Positions 1 to 11,439 of a stretch of 64,000 nt of DNA are shown in pieces. The translations under genes and the position numbers were made by a program. The DNA lies in contig CM029366.1 in NCBI GenBank assembly GCA_017165825.1, positions 22,604,342 to 22,668,341 on the forward strand, read 5' to 3'. Source of the stretch: Hepsetus odoe. Lineage: Eukaryota; Chordata; Actinopteri; Characiformes; Hepsetidae. The notes beneath the pieces were generated by a model. It was not told the DNA's origin. It saw nothing but the letters and a program-made list of their open reading frames with translations, and made no database searches. Position 1 is the stretch's first letter. Each line of letters starts with the position of its first letter.

Positions 1-79
1 GAGCACACAAAGAAAGAAATATGTATACAAGGATGAGAAAGAGCTCGACTGGTCAGTGAAGCAGCAGTAGGCATGGCGT

Positions 80-600
80 GTGATGTTCGCAATGTGTCAC
101 CCGGCTCTCAGTGGGCACTGGGGTCAGTGGAAATGTTGGCCAGTTCTCTTCTGCTCCAACATAGCACCCTACACTGCTCTAGCAACAGTGCATTGGAAAA
201 GAGGTAAATGTCTTCTGCTTGACCATAATGCACAATACCGACTGTACTCTCAGCAGAGGCTAAAAAAGGGCCAGACTCCCCCCTCCCATTCTCAAAGCCC
301 TCTATAGAACCACCATATAGTTTTCTGACCAGCTGCATCACTATTTGGCCTGGGTTTTGTAAGAAGAGAGCAAAAATCTACAGTGGATAGTGTGCAATGC
401 TGTGAATATCTTTGGGGCCTCTCTTCCTTCCAACAGGACACCTTCAGCTGACGTTTTACCCACAAAGCTGCCAGCATCATAGACAATCCCTCCCACAAAC
501 TGTTTAACCTCCTGCCATCATGCAGAAGGTACCTGAGCATACAGACAAACTCAGTCAGCCAGTTTCTTCCCCCAAGCTGATTGCCTATTGAACAGCCTTT
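80..600 (+). mobile_element. 3' end of a degraded non-LTR retrotransposon (LINE)
   Basis: Translated in shifting forward frames, this stretch reads like the C-terminal tail of a LINE reverse-transcriptase protein. Recognisable pieces are QQRLKKGQ near 255, SKNLQWIVC near 370, IIDNPSHKLFNLLPS near 478 and RRYLSIQTNS near 525. Frameshifts and stops interrupt it, so it is dead. The style of the tail suggests an L2/CR1/Maui-type element, but the clade is a guess. The upstream catalytic part is missing or lies outside the window. Confidence 0.6.
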
Positions 601-631
601 AGTCCCCTCTAGTCCCCTCTAGTCCCCACCA
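601..631. repeat. Short tandem repeat of the 10-mer AGTCCCCTCT
   Basis: Two exact copies of AGTCCCCTCT are followed by a third diverged copy, directly after the LINE 3' end. This could be the element's own 3' terminal repeat or a local duplication. Confidence 0.5.
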
Positions 632-698
632 GTCACTTCCTGTGTCATAGTTGTCCTTTGTAGTGTCAAAAAATGTAGTTTCTTCTAACTATAAATTA

Positions 699-950
699 GG
701 GGCAGCAGTGGCCTAGTGGTTAGGGAGTTGCCCCGGATCAAAAGACTGTGGGTTAGATTCCCTCACCAATAATTTGCCCTGAGGTACCCTTGAGCATGGT
801 ACCATCCCCATCACTGCTCCCTAGGCACTTTCGATAGCTGCCCCCTGCTGCATGTGTATGTATGGGTGAAATGCAGAGGTTGACTTTTGTTGTGTTGTGC
901 TGTGCTGCGTTTGACAATGAAAAGGGTTTTCACTTTCACGTTTTCACTTT
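699..950 (+). mobile_element. tRNA-derived SINE, copy 1 (full length)
   Basis: The element starts GGGGCAGCAGTGGCCTAGTG, which resembles a tRNA A box, and has a B-box-like GGGTTAGATTCCC further on. A conserved unrelated body (GAGGTACCCTTGAGCA, ATAGCTGCCCCCTGCTG) follows, and the tail repeats TTTCAC. The same family occurs at 1,073, 6,444 (-), 39,715 (-), 40,716 (-), 47,927 and 54,015, with a tail fragment at 18,617. The tRNA-like head is not a functional tRNA gene. Confidence 0.85.
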
Positions 951-1072
951 ATTTGAATAACCCATGAACAGCTCTTGTAATCTGTTAGCTCTTGTGTTCT
1001 AGATTGCAACAGGTTTTTGGAAAATGAAGTTTTGTATTAATGTACTACCATGTATAGATAATAGTAGCGTCA

Positions 1073-1215
1073 GGGGCAGCGATGGCCTAGTGTTTATGGA
1101 GTTGGCCCCAGGGTCAGAAGATCATGGGTTTGAATCCCATACCAGTAGGTTGACCTGAGGTACCCTTGAGAATGTTAATGTCCCTGTCACTGCTCCCAGA
1201 GTGCTTTCATGGAGC
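1073..1215 (+). mobile_element. tRNA-derived SINE, copy 2 (3'-truncated)
   Basis: Same family as the copy at 699. The tRNA-like head is well preserved, with B box GGGTTTGAATCCC, but the element breaks off after the GAGTGCTTTCATGG region and lacks the body end and the TTTCAC tail. Confidence 0.8.
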
Positions 1216-1378
1216 AAGAATATGTAACTAACTTTTCAGCTAATTAATTTAATTTAATAACTATTTCACTGTATTTCTTCTTTCACTCACTCTCTCCACC
1301 AAGGGTGAAGTGTGTTTATCCTGTTTCTCTCTTCATCCCTCCTCCCTCTTTCTCTCTGCAGCTTCTCTTGTCACCAAC

Positions 1379-1417
<39 letters not shown>
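1379..1417. repeat. (CT)n microsatellite
   Basis: About 19 uninterrupted CT units in the C1q-like gene's intron. Confidence 0.95.
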
Positions 1418-2227
1418 TATGTCTCAATGGAGCTGTCGGAGTACCACACAGCTAATTATGGCACAGTACAGAGGAGGTGTTAGCACTGGCACTAACATCC
1501 TGTCAATTAAACCGCAGCTAATGAGTTTACATCCTCAGATTAATAAATTAATTTCGCTGATGGTACAAATCTGCATTACCTTACTGGCATTGGTGTTGCT
1601 GTTGGTGTAGTAGAGCACAACAGGAGAAATAGTGCGGCATATGAAATATAACCATCTATTTTCCTCTAGATTCTTCTGCACTGCCTCTGTTTATCCTCTC
1701 TAACCTCTCTCCCCTTGTTATCCTTTTCTTCCTCACTTCTCTTGCTCTCTCTCATTTTCTATGTTTTCATTGCCCTTTGAATAGAGCAGCCTAAAGGTCG
1801 AACTCATACAAACGCTGAGATTAACGTCAATGTGGGATTGCGAAGAGGCCCAATAAAAGACACTCCCTGTCAAACACACACACGTGCACACACAAGCACA
1901 CACACACACAACACAAAAACACATGCACACCATATTAATCTATATGATATACTGTATAGGTTGCCATTCATTGTTCTGTTTTAACCTATTTAATTAAATT
2001 GGGCTGTTTCCAAAGTCTACAGCAAGTTAACAACTTCATAATTGAGAGGCAGACACCTGAACCACCAATTAGTCCTCAGTACAGCAGAAAAGAGAGATTT
2101 GCTTGCTCTAGCTAGGGGTTAACCCTCAGAGGAGGACTGACAGGATTCATTTTGGTGCAGAAAGTGGATTGTTTTCTTCATACTGTTATTCTTGTATATC
2201 CCATGAGGACTTTATCTTTCTTTCTTT

Positions 2228-2261
2228 ATATATATATCCTGATGTATCCTGATGCTCGACA

Positions 2262-2293
<32 letters not shown>
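2228..2293. repeat. (TA)n tracts
   Basis: A short TATATATATA run near 2,228 and a longer pure TA run at about 2,263-2,293, separated by a small direct repeat (CCTGATGTATCCTGATG). Confidence 0.9.
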
Positions 2294-2296
<3 letters not shown>

Positions 2297-2329
2297 TGTG
2301 CTAACTTTGCAGTAAAATACATTTAAAAT

Positions 2330-4826
2330 ACAGTTGCAGATGTCAATGGATTTTCACCTTGTTTTTTGACTGCAGTGTTTACTCTGTACTTTCTTTATTT
2401 CTCACTCTCTCTCTCTCTCACACTCTCTCTCTCCCTCCCTCACTCCTTCTCTTTCCCAGTTCTCTAAAGCAGCTGAAGGTGCAATGTTTTGTAACAGACA
2501 CAGAGTCTCTCCCATGTTGATACACCTTGGCTCTTTTGTGGATAATGAAACGGATCTTCCATTTTTTCACTCATTCATTTTTCTCTTTTTTTTCTCCATC
2601 CTGCAGTCTTTGTCTTTTTCTGCTACATTAAGGGGAATGTAATTGGTAGTCCCTTTATTGCATCTGCTGTTTGTTGCAATTAGTTTTTATGCATGAGTAT
2701 TAGCTTGTATTGTTGTATAAATAACTAAAAGTTATATTAGCCATCAGTTTATCTCTATATTTACAAAACTAAACCGTGAAATTTGTATTAGTGGATGGGT
2801 GGGGGTTGGGGGTGGGTCGAGTGGGTGGACTTGTCTGTCGGCGTCAAAGGCAAAATGGCTAAATGGTATCTATGTTTTTGGCTTATGGCAAGATACCATT
2901 ACAGATCTGTTTAGAAAAGGAAATCTTGGCCTTTTCTGAATGAGGCAGTAGCTCAGAATGACATGGAAACTGTCTGCCATAAAGAAACGCTTCCAGCCAC
3001 AAAATTAGGGCTAGTTGAGAATCTTCCTGCCAATTATCTTTTTAAATGTTACCCATGGACATAGGCTTTTACCTAGACATAGAGTTATAACACAGGAATG
3101 GTGCGTCATATGTGAATCCATAAATCACTGAGGTAACATTTAGTCATAAAGATTCACGCCCGTCTCACAGGGGGATTAAATGTGGCCATAGAGGGCATAT
3201 GAAAGAGGCCATATGGCATTACCCCTCCTTCCATTGTCATATTTTATGAGCTGATTGACGGATTTAAATGTCAGGGATGTTTAGAACTGCTTAAAGCTCT
3301 TAGACCCGCTGTTAGGCTTCATGTTTTCATACATTATGAATGTCAGCATTGATTATTAGTAATCAGCCTTCTATCTAACTATCTGTTATTTTGATGAATA
3401 TTGTAGTGATCAATGTTTTAAAATAAAAAGGGACAAAAAGTAAAAAAAATATTTCCAAGATTCCAAACCTACAAACACTGAAAAAACATTCACAATGCAG
3501 TGTGGGCTGACAGAATATGGTGCCAAACATTTACCATAAATTTAAAACTAACACTTATTCAGGCTCTCTAAGCCACATATTGTTGTTAACACATGACTCT
3601 GAGCATCACCATGTATTTAGTCATTTATAAATAAGCCTGTTCTTGGCAGACCTTTTTTCTTGTTACAAATGTAGGTAAATGCTGCCTTTGGAATTTTGCC
3701 AAAGGGCTTTTTTTAGGGTAGTGTGCATATCCAGGCAGGGGATGGACCTTCTGTATACTACAAAAAGGGCAAAAGAATTGCATTTAACACTACATCAACC
3801 ATTGTATTATTTTTAGAATTATTATTATTATAAGGTCACTGTGGCACTTCTACATATTTGTGCCCTTGCTTCTATACATTTCCTGTTGCAAAAAAACGTT
3901 ACTGACTTTACATACTTATTACTTATAAATTAAATTAAAAACAAAATTATAAATTAAATAATTAACTTGCAATGAAATAATTGATTTTAATTTGAAATTA
4001 ATGATAACACTACATTTTACAATGCATCAGAAGGTTAAGAATTAACATTTATTAAACTATGTATTTTAATGACAGAAATTAAGCGATTTTAAATCACCAC
4101 CACTAACACCACCAGTAATTACAATCAGTCATACCATTTTGTATGCAAAATTTAGCCACAAAATGAAGGCCAAAACGTATTTTTCTTAATATAATTATTT
4201 TCATTAACCACAAATTTTAAATACATCTTTTCTTCAAAAGTGTAGGTTGTTTCTCACAGTAATAAAAAGAAAAAAAACAATTGTTAAGTGTAATAAGTCA
4301 ATCATTACAGTGCTATTATACAAAATCACTCTCTTTTTCCTGCTTTTTTCTTACTCATGTAACTGTGCATTCACCCTAGGAGTGAATGTTGACACCCTCG
4401 CCACTACAAGTGTGAACATACAGTAAAACTCCTTATCATACACCGCTTGACTGCATTGCTCCTAATAAAATGTAATCGTCCATCCATCCTTCTGAAATGG
4501 GCATTAATTGGGAGCCCCCGTCCCCACATCTTGCTGCTGAAGCAGCGTCTGTCATGCTACACTAGATGCTGGAACATTGCTATGGGGATTCTAAAACCCA
4601 AAGTCCCAAAAGTATTACCGAGGTCTGGTACTGAGCTCTGTCTGATTAGTTCTGAATGAAATAGACCACTACAGCTCATCCCAAAGATACTGAATGTAAT
4701 GTTTAAAGAGCCCAGGTCCAGCCCAGTGGGAGAATTTGTATATCTCAAGCCGACACTTTGCATTGGACATGATGACTGTAGGGTCATGTATTGGTGCCTC
4801 AGAGAATCTTAATAATATAAACTATA
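2330..4826. other. Intronic stretch without a recognisable gene
   Basis: No exon with a coherent reading frame and splice signals is visible on either strand, and no repeat family is recognised. A short CT run lies near 2,405-2,440. The part at about 2,860-3,380 is high-complexity, mildly AT-rich and free of simple repeats, so it is a candidate conserved non-coding element. That needs alignment to support it. Confidence 0.5.
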
Positions 4827-4828
4827 CA

Positions 4829-5383
4829 GTACTGTGCAAAGGTTTTAGGCAGGTGTGAAAAAATGCTTTAAACAAAGAATGCTTTCAAAAATGGAAGTGT
4901 TAATCATTTATTTTCATCAATCAACAAAATGCAGTGAATGAACAAAAGAGAAATCTATATCAAATCAATATTTGGTGTGACCACCCTTTGCCTTCAAAAC
5001 AGCATCAATTCGTATAGGTACACCTGCACAGTTTTTGAAGGAACTCGGCTGGTAGGTTGTTCCAGACATGACTGTGTTTCAACCTCCGTGTGACATTGAT
5101 GATCATTAGCACCAGTTTGGTAAAACTGGTTGGTCATACACCGACTATAATCCTACAAAATCCCTGACTTTGTGCAAGTGTACCTAGAAGAACTGATGCT
5201 GGTTTGAAGGTAGAAGGTAGTAACACCAAATATTGATTTGATTTAGATTTTTCTTTTGTTCGCTCACTTTGCACTTTGTAAATTGATAAAAATCAAGAAT
5301 CATTATTTATGTTTCTGAAAGCATTCTTTGTTTACAGCATTTTTTCACGCCTGCCTAAAACTTTTGCACTGTACTGTATGTGT
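4829..5383. mobile_element. Non-autonomous Tc1/mariner element, copy 1
   Basis: About 555 bp bounded by inverted repeats. The left end reads CAGTACTGTGCAAAGGTTTT and the right end is its complement, ending AAACTTTTGCACTGTACTGT. TA dinucleotides flank it, as expected for Tc1/mariner insertions. The interior keeps fragments of transposase-coding DNA, for example the complement of AGGCAAAGGGTGGTCACACC, but no usable frame. It is an internal-deletion derivative, and its sisters are at 9,361 and 20,073. Confidence 0.8.
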
Positions 5384-5574
5384 AAAATTGAACTCTTGTG
5401 TCATCACCTTAAATTAATCAAAATGATTAATAACACTTCCAGACTTAACAGGATATAAATGTTTGTTGTCTTTGATGGGTATGATGTCACAGCAACCTCT
5501 CTCTCTCTCTCTCTCTCTATTTATCCAGCTATACAATCTATCTACACTTCCTCAGTTTCTACTTCATGACTCCA

Positions 5575-5790
5575 TTTGACCGCTCTGCTCGTGCTACTGC
5601 TCTCTGTTTATTGTCCTGCTCTGCTCTTATTGGCCACCGGGCTCCATTAGCAGCGGCTCCGGGACGCGCTCCCTGTCCCACGGGAGGCGCCTCTGCGCGG
5701 CCTTAATCAATCTGATTTAGAGCGGACAGCGCACGCAGCGGGGAGACACATGCGTGACCTGCATTTCATTCAGCACCAAGCCAGGAAAAA
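5575..5790. promoter_or_regulatory. GC-rich, CpG-containing island inside the C1q-like intron
   Basis: This stretch stands out from the surrounding AT-rich intron. It holds many CpGs (GGACGCGCTCC, GGCGCCTCTGCGCGG, GCGCACGCAGCGG), an inverted CCAAT box (ATTGG at 5,629-5,633) and the homeodomain-like core TTAATCAATCTGATTTA near 5,703. No translated frame is convincing. It could be an intronic enhancer, an alternative promoter or the first exon of a non-coding RNA. Confidence 0.4.
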
Positions 5791-6443
5791 AATGGACACC
5801 AGGTCCCGGGCTGGAGAGAGAATGAGTGAAAGACACAGAGAAATGGGGGTGGGGTAATTAATGAGACGATGTGAGAGGAATTTTGCTGGCCAGATTTGTT
5901 GGTTTCAGCATACATCTTATTAAAACCATTGTTTCCCACCATAAACCAGACACATCCAGTAGCTCTCACCATTCATAAACTCCTCAGGCCATAACCACAG
6001 CCCAATGGTGCAATCAGTTAAACCTTCACAGTATCACAGAGGCCTCCACATGTTTACATAAATAAATATGTCTTTATATCTGAGCTTGTTTTCGATCAGC
6101 CTGTTGCTCACAAGCAGCGGACGCCAGCCATGCCCACCAGTGCTCTCCACTGCCGCAGTTTAAAACTCTTTAATGTCATTCTTATCCTTTGGTCTACCAA
6201 AATACCTAGCAGCCAACTTGTTGATCATTAGCAAGCAAATACTAAGATGTAACAATGACACAGAGCTGCCTTGCTACTAAATGTCAAAAAGCTTTAAAAA
6301 TCACATTTACTGTCAAAGAAAGCATGTGGGTGAAGCAAACATTGGTCATTTCAATTCTAGATGTTGAACAATCTGCACTGATTGGAATCAAATGCCCTAC
6401 TTTTTCTATTCAAAACCCATCCTGGGTAAACAAATTAGCAAAG

Positions 6444-6700
6444 ATGAAAGTGAAAGTGACAACCCTTGTCATTGTGAGGTCACAGCACAGCACACAGTGA
6501 ACCACAACGAAATTGGACCTCTGCATTTAACCTATGCAAACAGCATGCAGCAGTGGGCAGCTATTGAAAGCGCCCAGGGAGCAGTGACGGGGACGGTACC
6601 TTGCTCAAGGGTACCTCAGGGCAACCTACTGGTGAGGAAATCGAACCCACAATCTTCTAATGCAGGGGCAACTCCCTAACCACTAGGCCACTGCTGCCCC
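6444..6700 (-). mobile_element. tRNA-derived SINE, copy 3 (full length)
   Basis: Reverse-strand copy of the family at 699. Read on the + strand it begins with the complement of the TTTCAC tail (GAAAGTGAAAGTGAC) and ends with the complement of the head (CACTAGGCCACTGCTGCCCC). Body and head are both present. Confidence 0.85.
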
Positions 6701-7284
6701 ACCAAAGATGTGGGTAACAATAAGTTAATGAGTTTTAACTATATTTTATATGTTTATTTTAGAGAGTTAAGTGTAAATATACCAGTACTAGAGCCATTAA
6801 TGATTATGTTCGACATTATAATGAATTATGGGTGATAAAATTTAAGACTCAAAGGTTATGCCCACACAGTAGGTTAATTATCCTGGCGGTTATTTGATGT
6901 TTGAAAAGATTGATATTATTCTGCAATATTCCTATGTGTTAGGTGCAGTGAGTGGGTGCTGCAGTGTGTGTGGGTTCATAGTGAATTTGCATGCAGTAAT
7001 GTAGCAAGCAAACAACAGCAATATTTATTTTTTTCCAGAATTGAGTCTGTTTCACTTGAATATTTTTTCATTAAATTTACTTTTGGATTTAAGATATTAA
7101 AGAGCTGAGGGGGCTTGTTCTCAGATACAAACCTCAAATGGAGTAAAGAATAAACTGTGGAGTCCTGGAAAATGAAACAGTAGGAGTTGTGAAATGTGTA
7201 AATTGATTCAGTTAGACTGCTGTATATTATGCATTTGAAGAACCAAATAAAGTCTCAGGCCCAGTAGCTTACGTTGTACCACTG

Positions 7285-7285
<1 letters not shown>

Positions 7286-7349
<64 letters not shown>
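7286..7349. repeat. (GT)n microsatellite
   Basis: About 30 GT units about 0.77 kb upstream of the last C1q-like exon. Mixed CA/CG runs follow at about 7,524-7,563. Confidence 0.95.
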
Positions 7350-7351
<2 letters not shown>

Positions 7352-7912
7352 TTTCAGAATCTGAAATCCAATTCGAGGTATTTGTGAATCAGTAGACCTT
7401 AGGGCATGTTATAGAATGCAACTAGTGTTCAAATCAAGCACTAGAGGAAGGCCTTCTTATACATTACATGCAACACATGGATCAATAGCCTTATCCCTTT
7501 AGACTTCAGACTAGTGTATATGCACACACACACGCGCGCGCACACACACACATGCGCACACACATTCTTCTCCCTCCCTTTCTTTCAGTTTTTTCCTGTC
7601 TATCCTCACTGTCACTGTGCACTGCACACACATTAATGTATCTGCATATGTTCCTAAATGAGACAGTTAGACTGCTGTCTGTCATGCATTTGTAGAACCA
7701 AATAAAGTTTCAGGCCCAGTAGCTTACATTGTACTACCGACAATGTGTGTATGTGCGTGTTTGAGAGAGAAAAAGAATTGTCCAGGGTCCAATGAGATTT
7801 GAGGGTCTAAGGTCATTGCCCATCTCATCTATTTGAGCCAGGCCCAGTGGACAGGAAGAAGTGGAGATGGCATTATGAAGAAGGAGAATGAGAGAGACAG
7901 AGAAAAAAGAGA

Positions 7913-7961
7913 AAGAGACAGAGAGCGAGAGAGAGAGAGAGAGAGATGGAGAGAGAGTAAG
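7913..7961. repeat. (GA)n-rich tract
   Basis: Imperfect GA repeats (GAGAGCGAGAGAGAGAGAGA) in the intron just before the last C1q-like exon. Confidence 0.85.
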
Positions 7962-8118
7962 ACAGCCAAGTAAAAGGAGCAGGGAAAAGGTCTTCTCATC
8001 TTTTATCACATTATATCTGTATCTTCAGTCATTTTACTTGTTTAGATAGAAAGTGGAGACTTGCTATGAAGGAGAAGGTTGGAAAAGTAAAATGTGTGTG
8101 CGTGTGTGTGTGTTTTAG

Positions 8119-8298
8119 GTGAGGGCGAGTGCCATCGCCCAGGATGCAGATCAGAATTATGACTACGCCTCCAACAGCGTGATCCTGCACTTAGACGTGG
8201 GGGATGAGGTGTGTGTGCAGCTGGATGGTGGAAAGGTGCATGGAGGAAACACCAACAAATATAGCACCTTCAGTGGATTTCTCATCTACCCTGATTAA
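8119..8298 (+). CDS. c1ql4: Complement C1q-like protein, last coding exon (partial gene)
   Basis: This exon encodes the C-terminal 59 residues of a C1q/TNF-like globular domain, followed by TAA. It opens after the acceptor TGTTTTAG at 8,118 in phase 0 and reads VRASAIAQDADQNYDYASNS, continues with HLDVGDEV and GGNTNKYSTFSGF, and ends LIYPD. These are hallmarks of the C1QL (CTRP) family of secreted synaptic and adipose ligands. The HLDVGDEV and KVHGGNTNKYSTF wording is closest to C1QL4 as I recall it; C1QL1-3 differ there. C1QL genes normally have two coding exons. The first (signal peptide, collagen stalk, most of the globular domain) was not found, so it probably lies upstream of base 1, making the intron longer than 8.1 kb. 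Paralogue assignment is moderately sure; the family is certain. Confidence 0.85.
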   Translation: MRASAIAQDADQNYDYASNSVILHLDVGDEVCVQLDGGKVHGGNTNKYSTFSGFLIYPD

Positions 8299-8304
8299 TG
8301 TTCA

Positions 8305-8353
<49 letters not shown>
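8299..8353. repeat. Start of c1ql4 3' UTR with (CA)n
   Basis: About 22 CA units (8,309-8,353) begin ten bases after the stop codon. Transcription should cross this repeat, so the mature mRNA would carry it. Confidence 0.85.
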
Positions 8354-8355
<2 letters not shown>

Positions 8356-8697
8356 CTCCTGTATGAATTATGAATTGCAGATGCAACTGCAAGCGGATTG
8401 AAGAAATTGATCTTATTTCATACATAATGCCATTACTAATATGATATTGTGAGTGTGTGCATGTGGAAATTTGTTCCGATAATTGTTAGTCTTACCTTAC
8501 AGTCCCTGCCAAGACCCTGAAGAATGCAAGGAAGAGCCACACATGCATAAACGTACACCTACTCAAACATTCACATAAACACACACAGTGCCCTGAGGCA
8601 GTTGTGTTGATCACATCGTTAATGAGGTTGTAGAGTGAAGGTATTGACAGAATGTCACTAATTCCACTCACATAAACCGCCTCGGTCCATTCACACA

Positions 8698-8720
8698 CGC
8701 ACTCGCACACACACACACAA

Positions 8721-8800
<80 letters not shown>
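8698..8800. repeat. (CA)n microsatellite
   Basis: About 100 bases of CA with a few AA interruptions. It lies downstream of the c1ql4 stop and may still be in its 3' UTR. Confidence 0.95.
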
Positions 8801-9360
8801 CAGTTCATCTCATATTGACCGGCTGAATTTCCACAGTGTTTAAATGAAATACTGTATTTCATACTAGTTCTTAGCTACTGTATCTGGCGCACTCAGTGGA
8901 TTACCATTAATTTATTTCGAATTAGTTTAAAACTTAAAAACACACTTTATTTAATGTGTAAGAACTGGACATATTCCCACTGGCAAGTCAGTGGATTCTC
9001 AGTTTTGGCCCCAGGGAGACAGGGAAAGTATGTGATAGTCAGTTTGCACTACAGATATGGCAAATAGAGATTAGGTTGGAAACACTGGAGTATTTTCTTC
9101 AAGCAAAAAATGAATCGACATGTTTCTAACTCAGATTTAGTCAGTCACCAATGGCACCTGCAGTGTCCACTTGTTGCTTCTTTAGTTGAGAACTGCAGCT
9201 GCGAGGCTAATGTTGTTAACTCAAAAATCACCTTAAAAAAACCCCAAATCATTTCCAGTTTAAAAAAATACACCAACCAAACATCTTCAAACCACATTTA
9301 GATTTTTTATTAGGATGGAGCAAATGAGTGGTTTAGGACACAAAATGACTTACTGATGAC

Positions 9361-9917
9361 ATACAGTACTGTGCAAAAGTTTTAGGCAGGTGTGAAAAAA
9401 TGCTGTAAACAAAGAATGCTTTCAGAAACATAAATAATGAAAATTGATAATATTTTTATCAATTTACAAAATGCAAAGTCAGCGAACAAAAGAAAAATCT
9501 AAATCAAATCAATATTTGGTGTTACTACCTTTTACCTTCAAACCAGCATCAATTCTTCTAGGTACACTTGCACAAAGTCAGGGATTTTGTGGGATTATAG
9601 TCGGTGTATGATCAACCAATTTTACCAAACAGGTGCTGATGATCATCAATGTCACACGTAGGTTGAAACACAATGATGTTTGGAACCAGCCGAGTTCCTT
9701 CAAAAACTGTGTGCAAGTGTACCTAGAAGAACTGATGCTGTTTTGAAGGCAAAGGGTGGTCACAGCAAATATTGATTTGATTTAGATTTCTCCCTTGTTC
9801 ATTCACTGCATTTTGTTGATTGATAAAAATAAATGATTAACACTTCCATTTTTGAAAGCATTCTTTGTTTACAGCATTTTTTCACACCTGCCTAAAACTT
9901 TTGCACAGTACTGTATA
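9361..9917. mobile_element. Non-autonomous Tc1/mariner element, copy 2
   Basis: Same family and size as the element at 4,829 but in the opposite orientation. The ends CAGTACTGTGCAAAAGTTTT and AAAACTTTTGCACAGTACTG are near-perfect inverted repeats with TA flanks. The interior is a rearranged remnant without an open transposase frame. Confidence 0.85.
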
Positions 9918-11436
9918 TATATGAACAAAAAAAAACTGCTAGGTGCAGCCATTTCAAAAGCCCAAAACTGGAAAACTGCCTTTCACAAATCAGTCATGAA
10001 TTAGAGAATGCTTAAGAGATGCCTAAACAAAGAGAAGGTGGTGGATTGTACAGGTTGAGAAAGTTTTGGTGGCATGTTTTGATAGAAACATTTTGGACAG
10101 TTTAGATGACTGTTGATTTCTAGTGTGCGACCAGCAGTTCAAATCCGAAGATAAATTTGATGCTAAATTTGATGCTAGGTAGGTTCACTATAGAGGAAAA
10201 ATGTGTACATTAAATTTTTCTCCAAATAATTTTCAGGCTTTAGACTTATCTATCAAGCTCTTTTTTCTGAGGTGACTCTTCCTTTCCTTGACTCTTTTCA
10301 TAGCTGCTTTTCTCTGTGTTCTACCGGCCCATGTTATGTGCATCACTCAAATGAAACACTGAGCAAATTTTCTTTTAAGTTCTTATTATTTTGTGAATGT
10401 CAGAATCTGATTAGGTCGCTGATGTCATGTTTATATAAAAGCAAAACAATAACAATTTCCAGTCTATTGTTCACTGAATGATGAGCATGAATAAATGTTT
10501 TACTCCAGTTTCTTTTCTTTAATGTCAGAGAACGATCTCTTTGTGGTAAGCAACATTCACAAAGCATACCTTTGTATTTACTTTTTCTGGAACGGTTATG
10601 AAATTTGCCTTACAGGAACCTGATTAAGCCTCATCTAACTAAATTTTGCTCATGTCTGAACTCTGAGAGATGCACCTGTATTGTAACAGAAAATCTTCAT
10701 GATTGTATGAATTTTATAGCATGAAAACACACTTAACTGCTTCCAGTTGTGTGCTTAATATGTGCATTATATTATCCTTGATTTATACAGTAAATGATAA
10801 ACTACTCTGAAGATCTAATGTTGAACTATAAATCCACAGCATTACTCACAATTACTTAGTGTATTATATCACAAATATAGACTATATAGGGTTTCAACTG
10901 TACATGACATATTAAAGTGTATATGTGAGAGAGATTGTGCCCCAATAAATCTGTAATATAAAACTCCTGTATGCTACTCTGTTGCCACACTGTGTGATAA
11001 ATGTACCAATATAAAATATGTGAACTGAGCTTTTAAAGTGTAACCAGTAATGGACCAATTGTTGTCGCAATGCCTTGCAATTCCAGATCTGTGCAGTTCT
11101 TTATTATAGACATTTATTCTGCCATATCAGAGAGTGTATGAGAATAAAAATCACATTCAAAGCCTTTGCCTCTTTGTCTATAGTGCAACACTAGATTATT
11201 TTTTGGTTATTTTCATGCACGGTTTACACATCGGACATGATGACAATGAAAAACGCACTTGCCATGTCGTTACTTGTTTCATCACAGATGATCTTTCATG
11301 AAAAGCAGAAACCAGCAGGTTGAGGGATTTGTGTGTTCTGTAAAATCTCTCTAAATCTCATAATAATTCAATGTGTTTATGACTTTAGAAAATTATTCAG
11401 TGCTCTGTGAAAGTATACATTTTGATTAGATTATTT
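9918..11436. other. Intergenic stretch without a recognisable gene
   Basis: AT-rich unique-looking sequence with no splice-compatible coding exon and no repeat family that I recognise. An AATAAA near 10,489 could end a long c1ql4 3' UTR, but this is unsupported. Confidence 0.5.
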
Positions 11437-11439
11437 ATT

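Noticed and set aside
699..770. tRNA-like sequence that could be taken for a tRNA gene
   Set aside because: The cloverleaf is incomplete, the anticodon region is not clean, and the same head recurs with one body and tail, so these are SINEs.
8492..8862. Minus-strand frames rich in Val-Cys near the CA repeat
   Set aside because: They are translations of the (CA)n/(GT)n microsatellite with no other coding signal.
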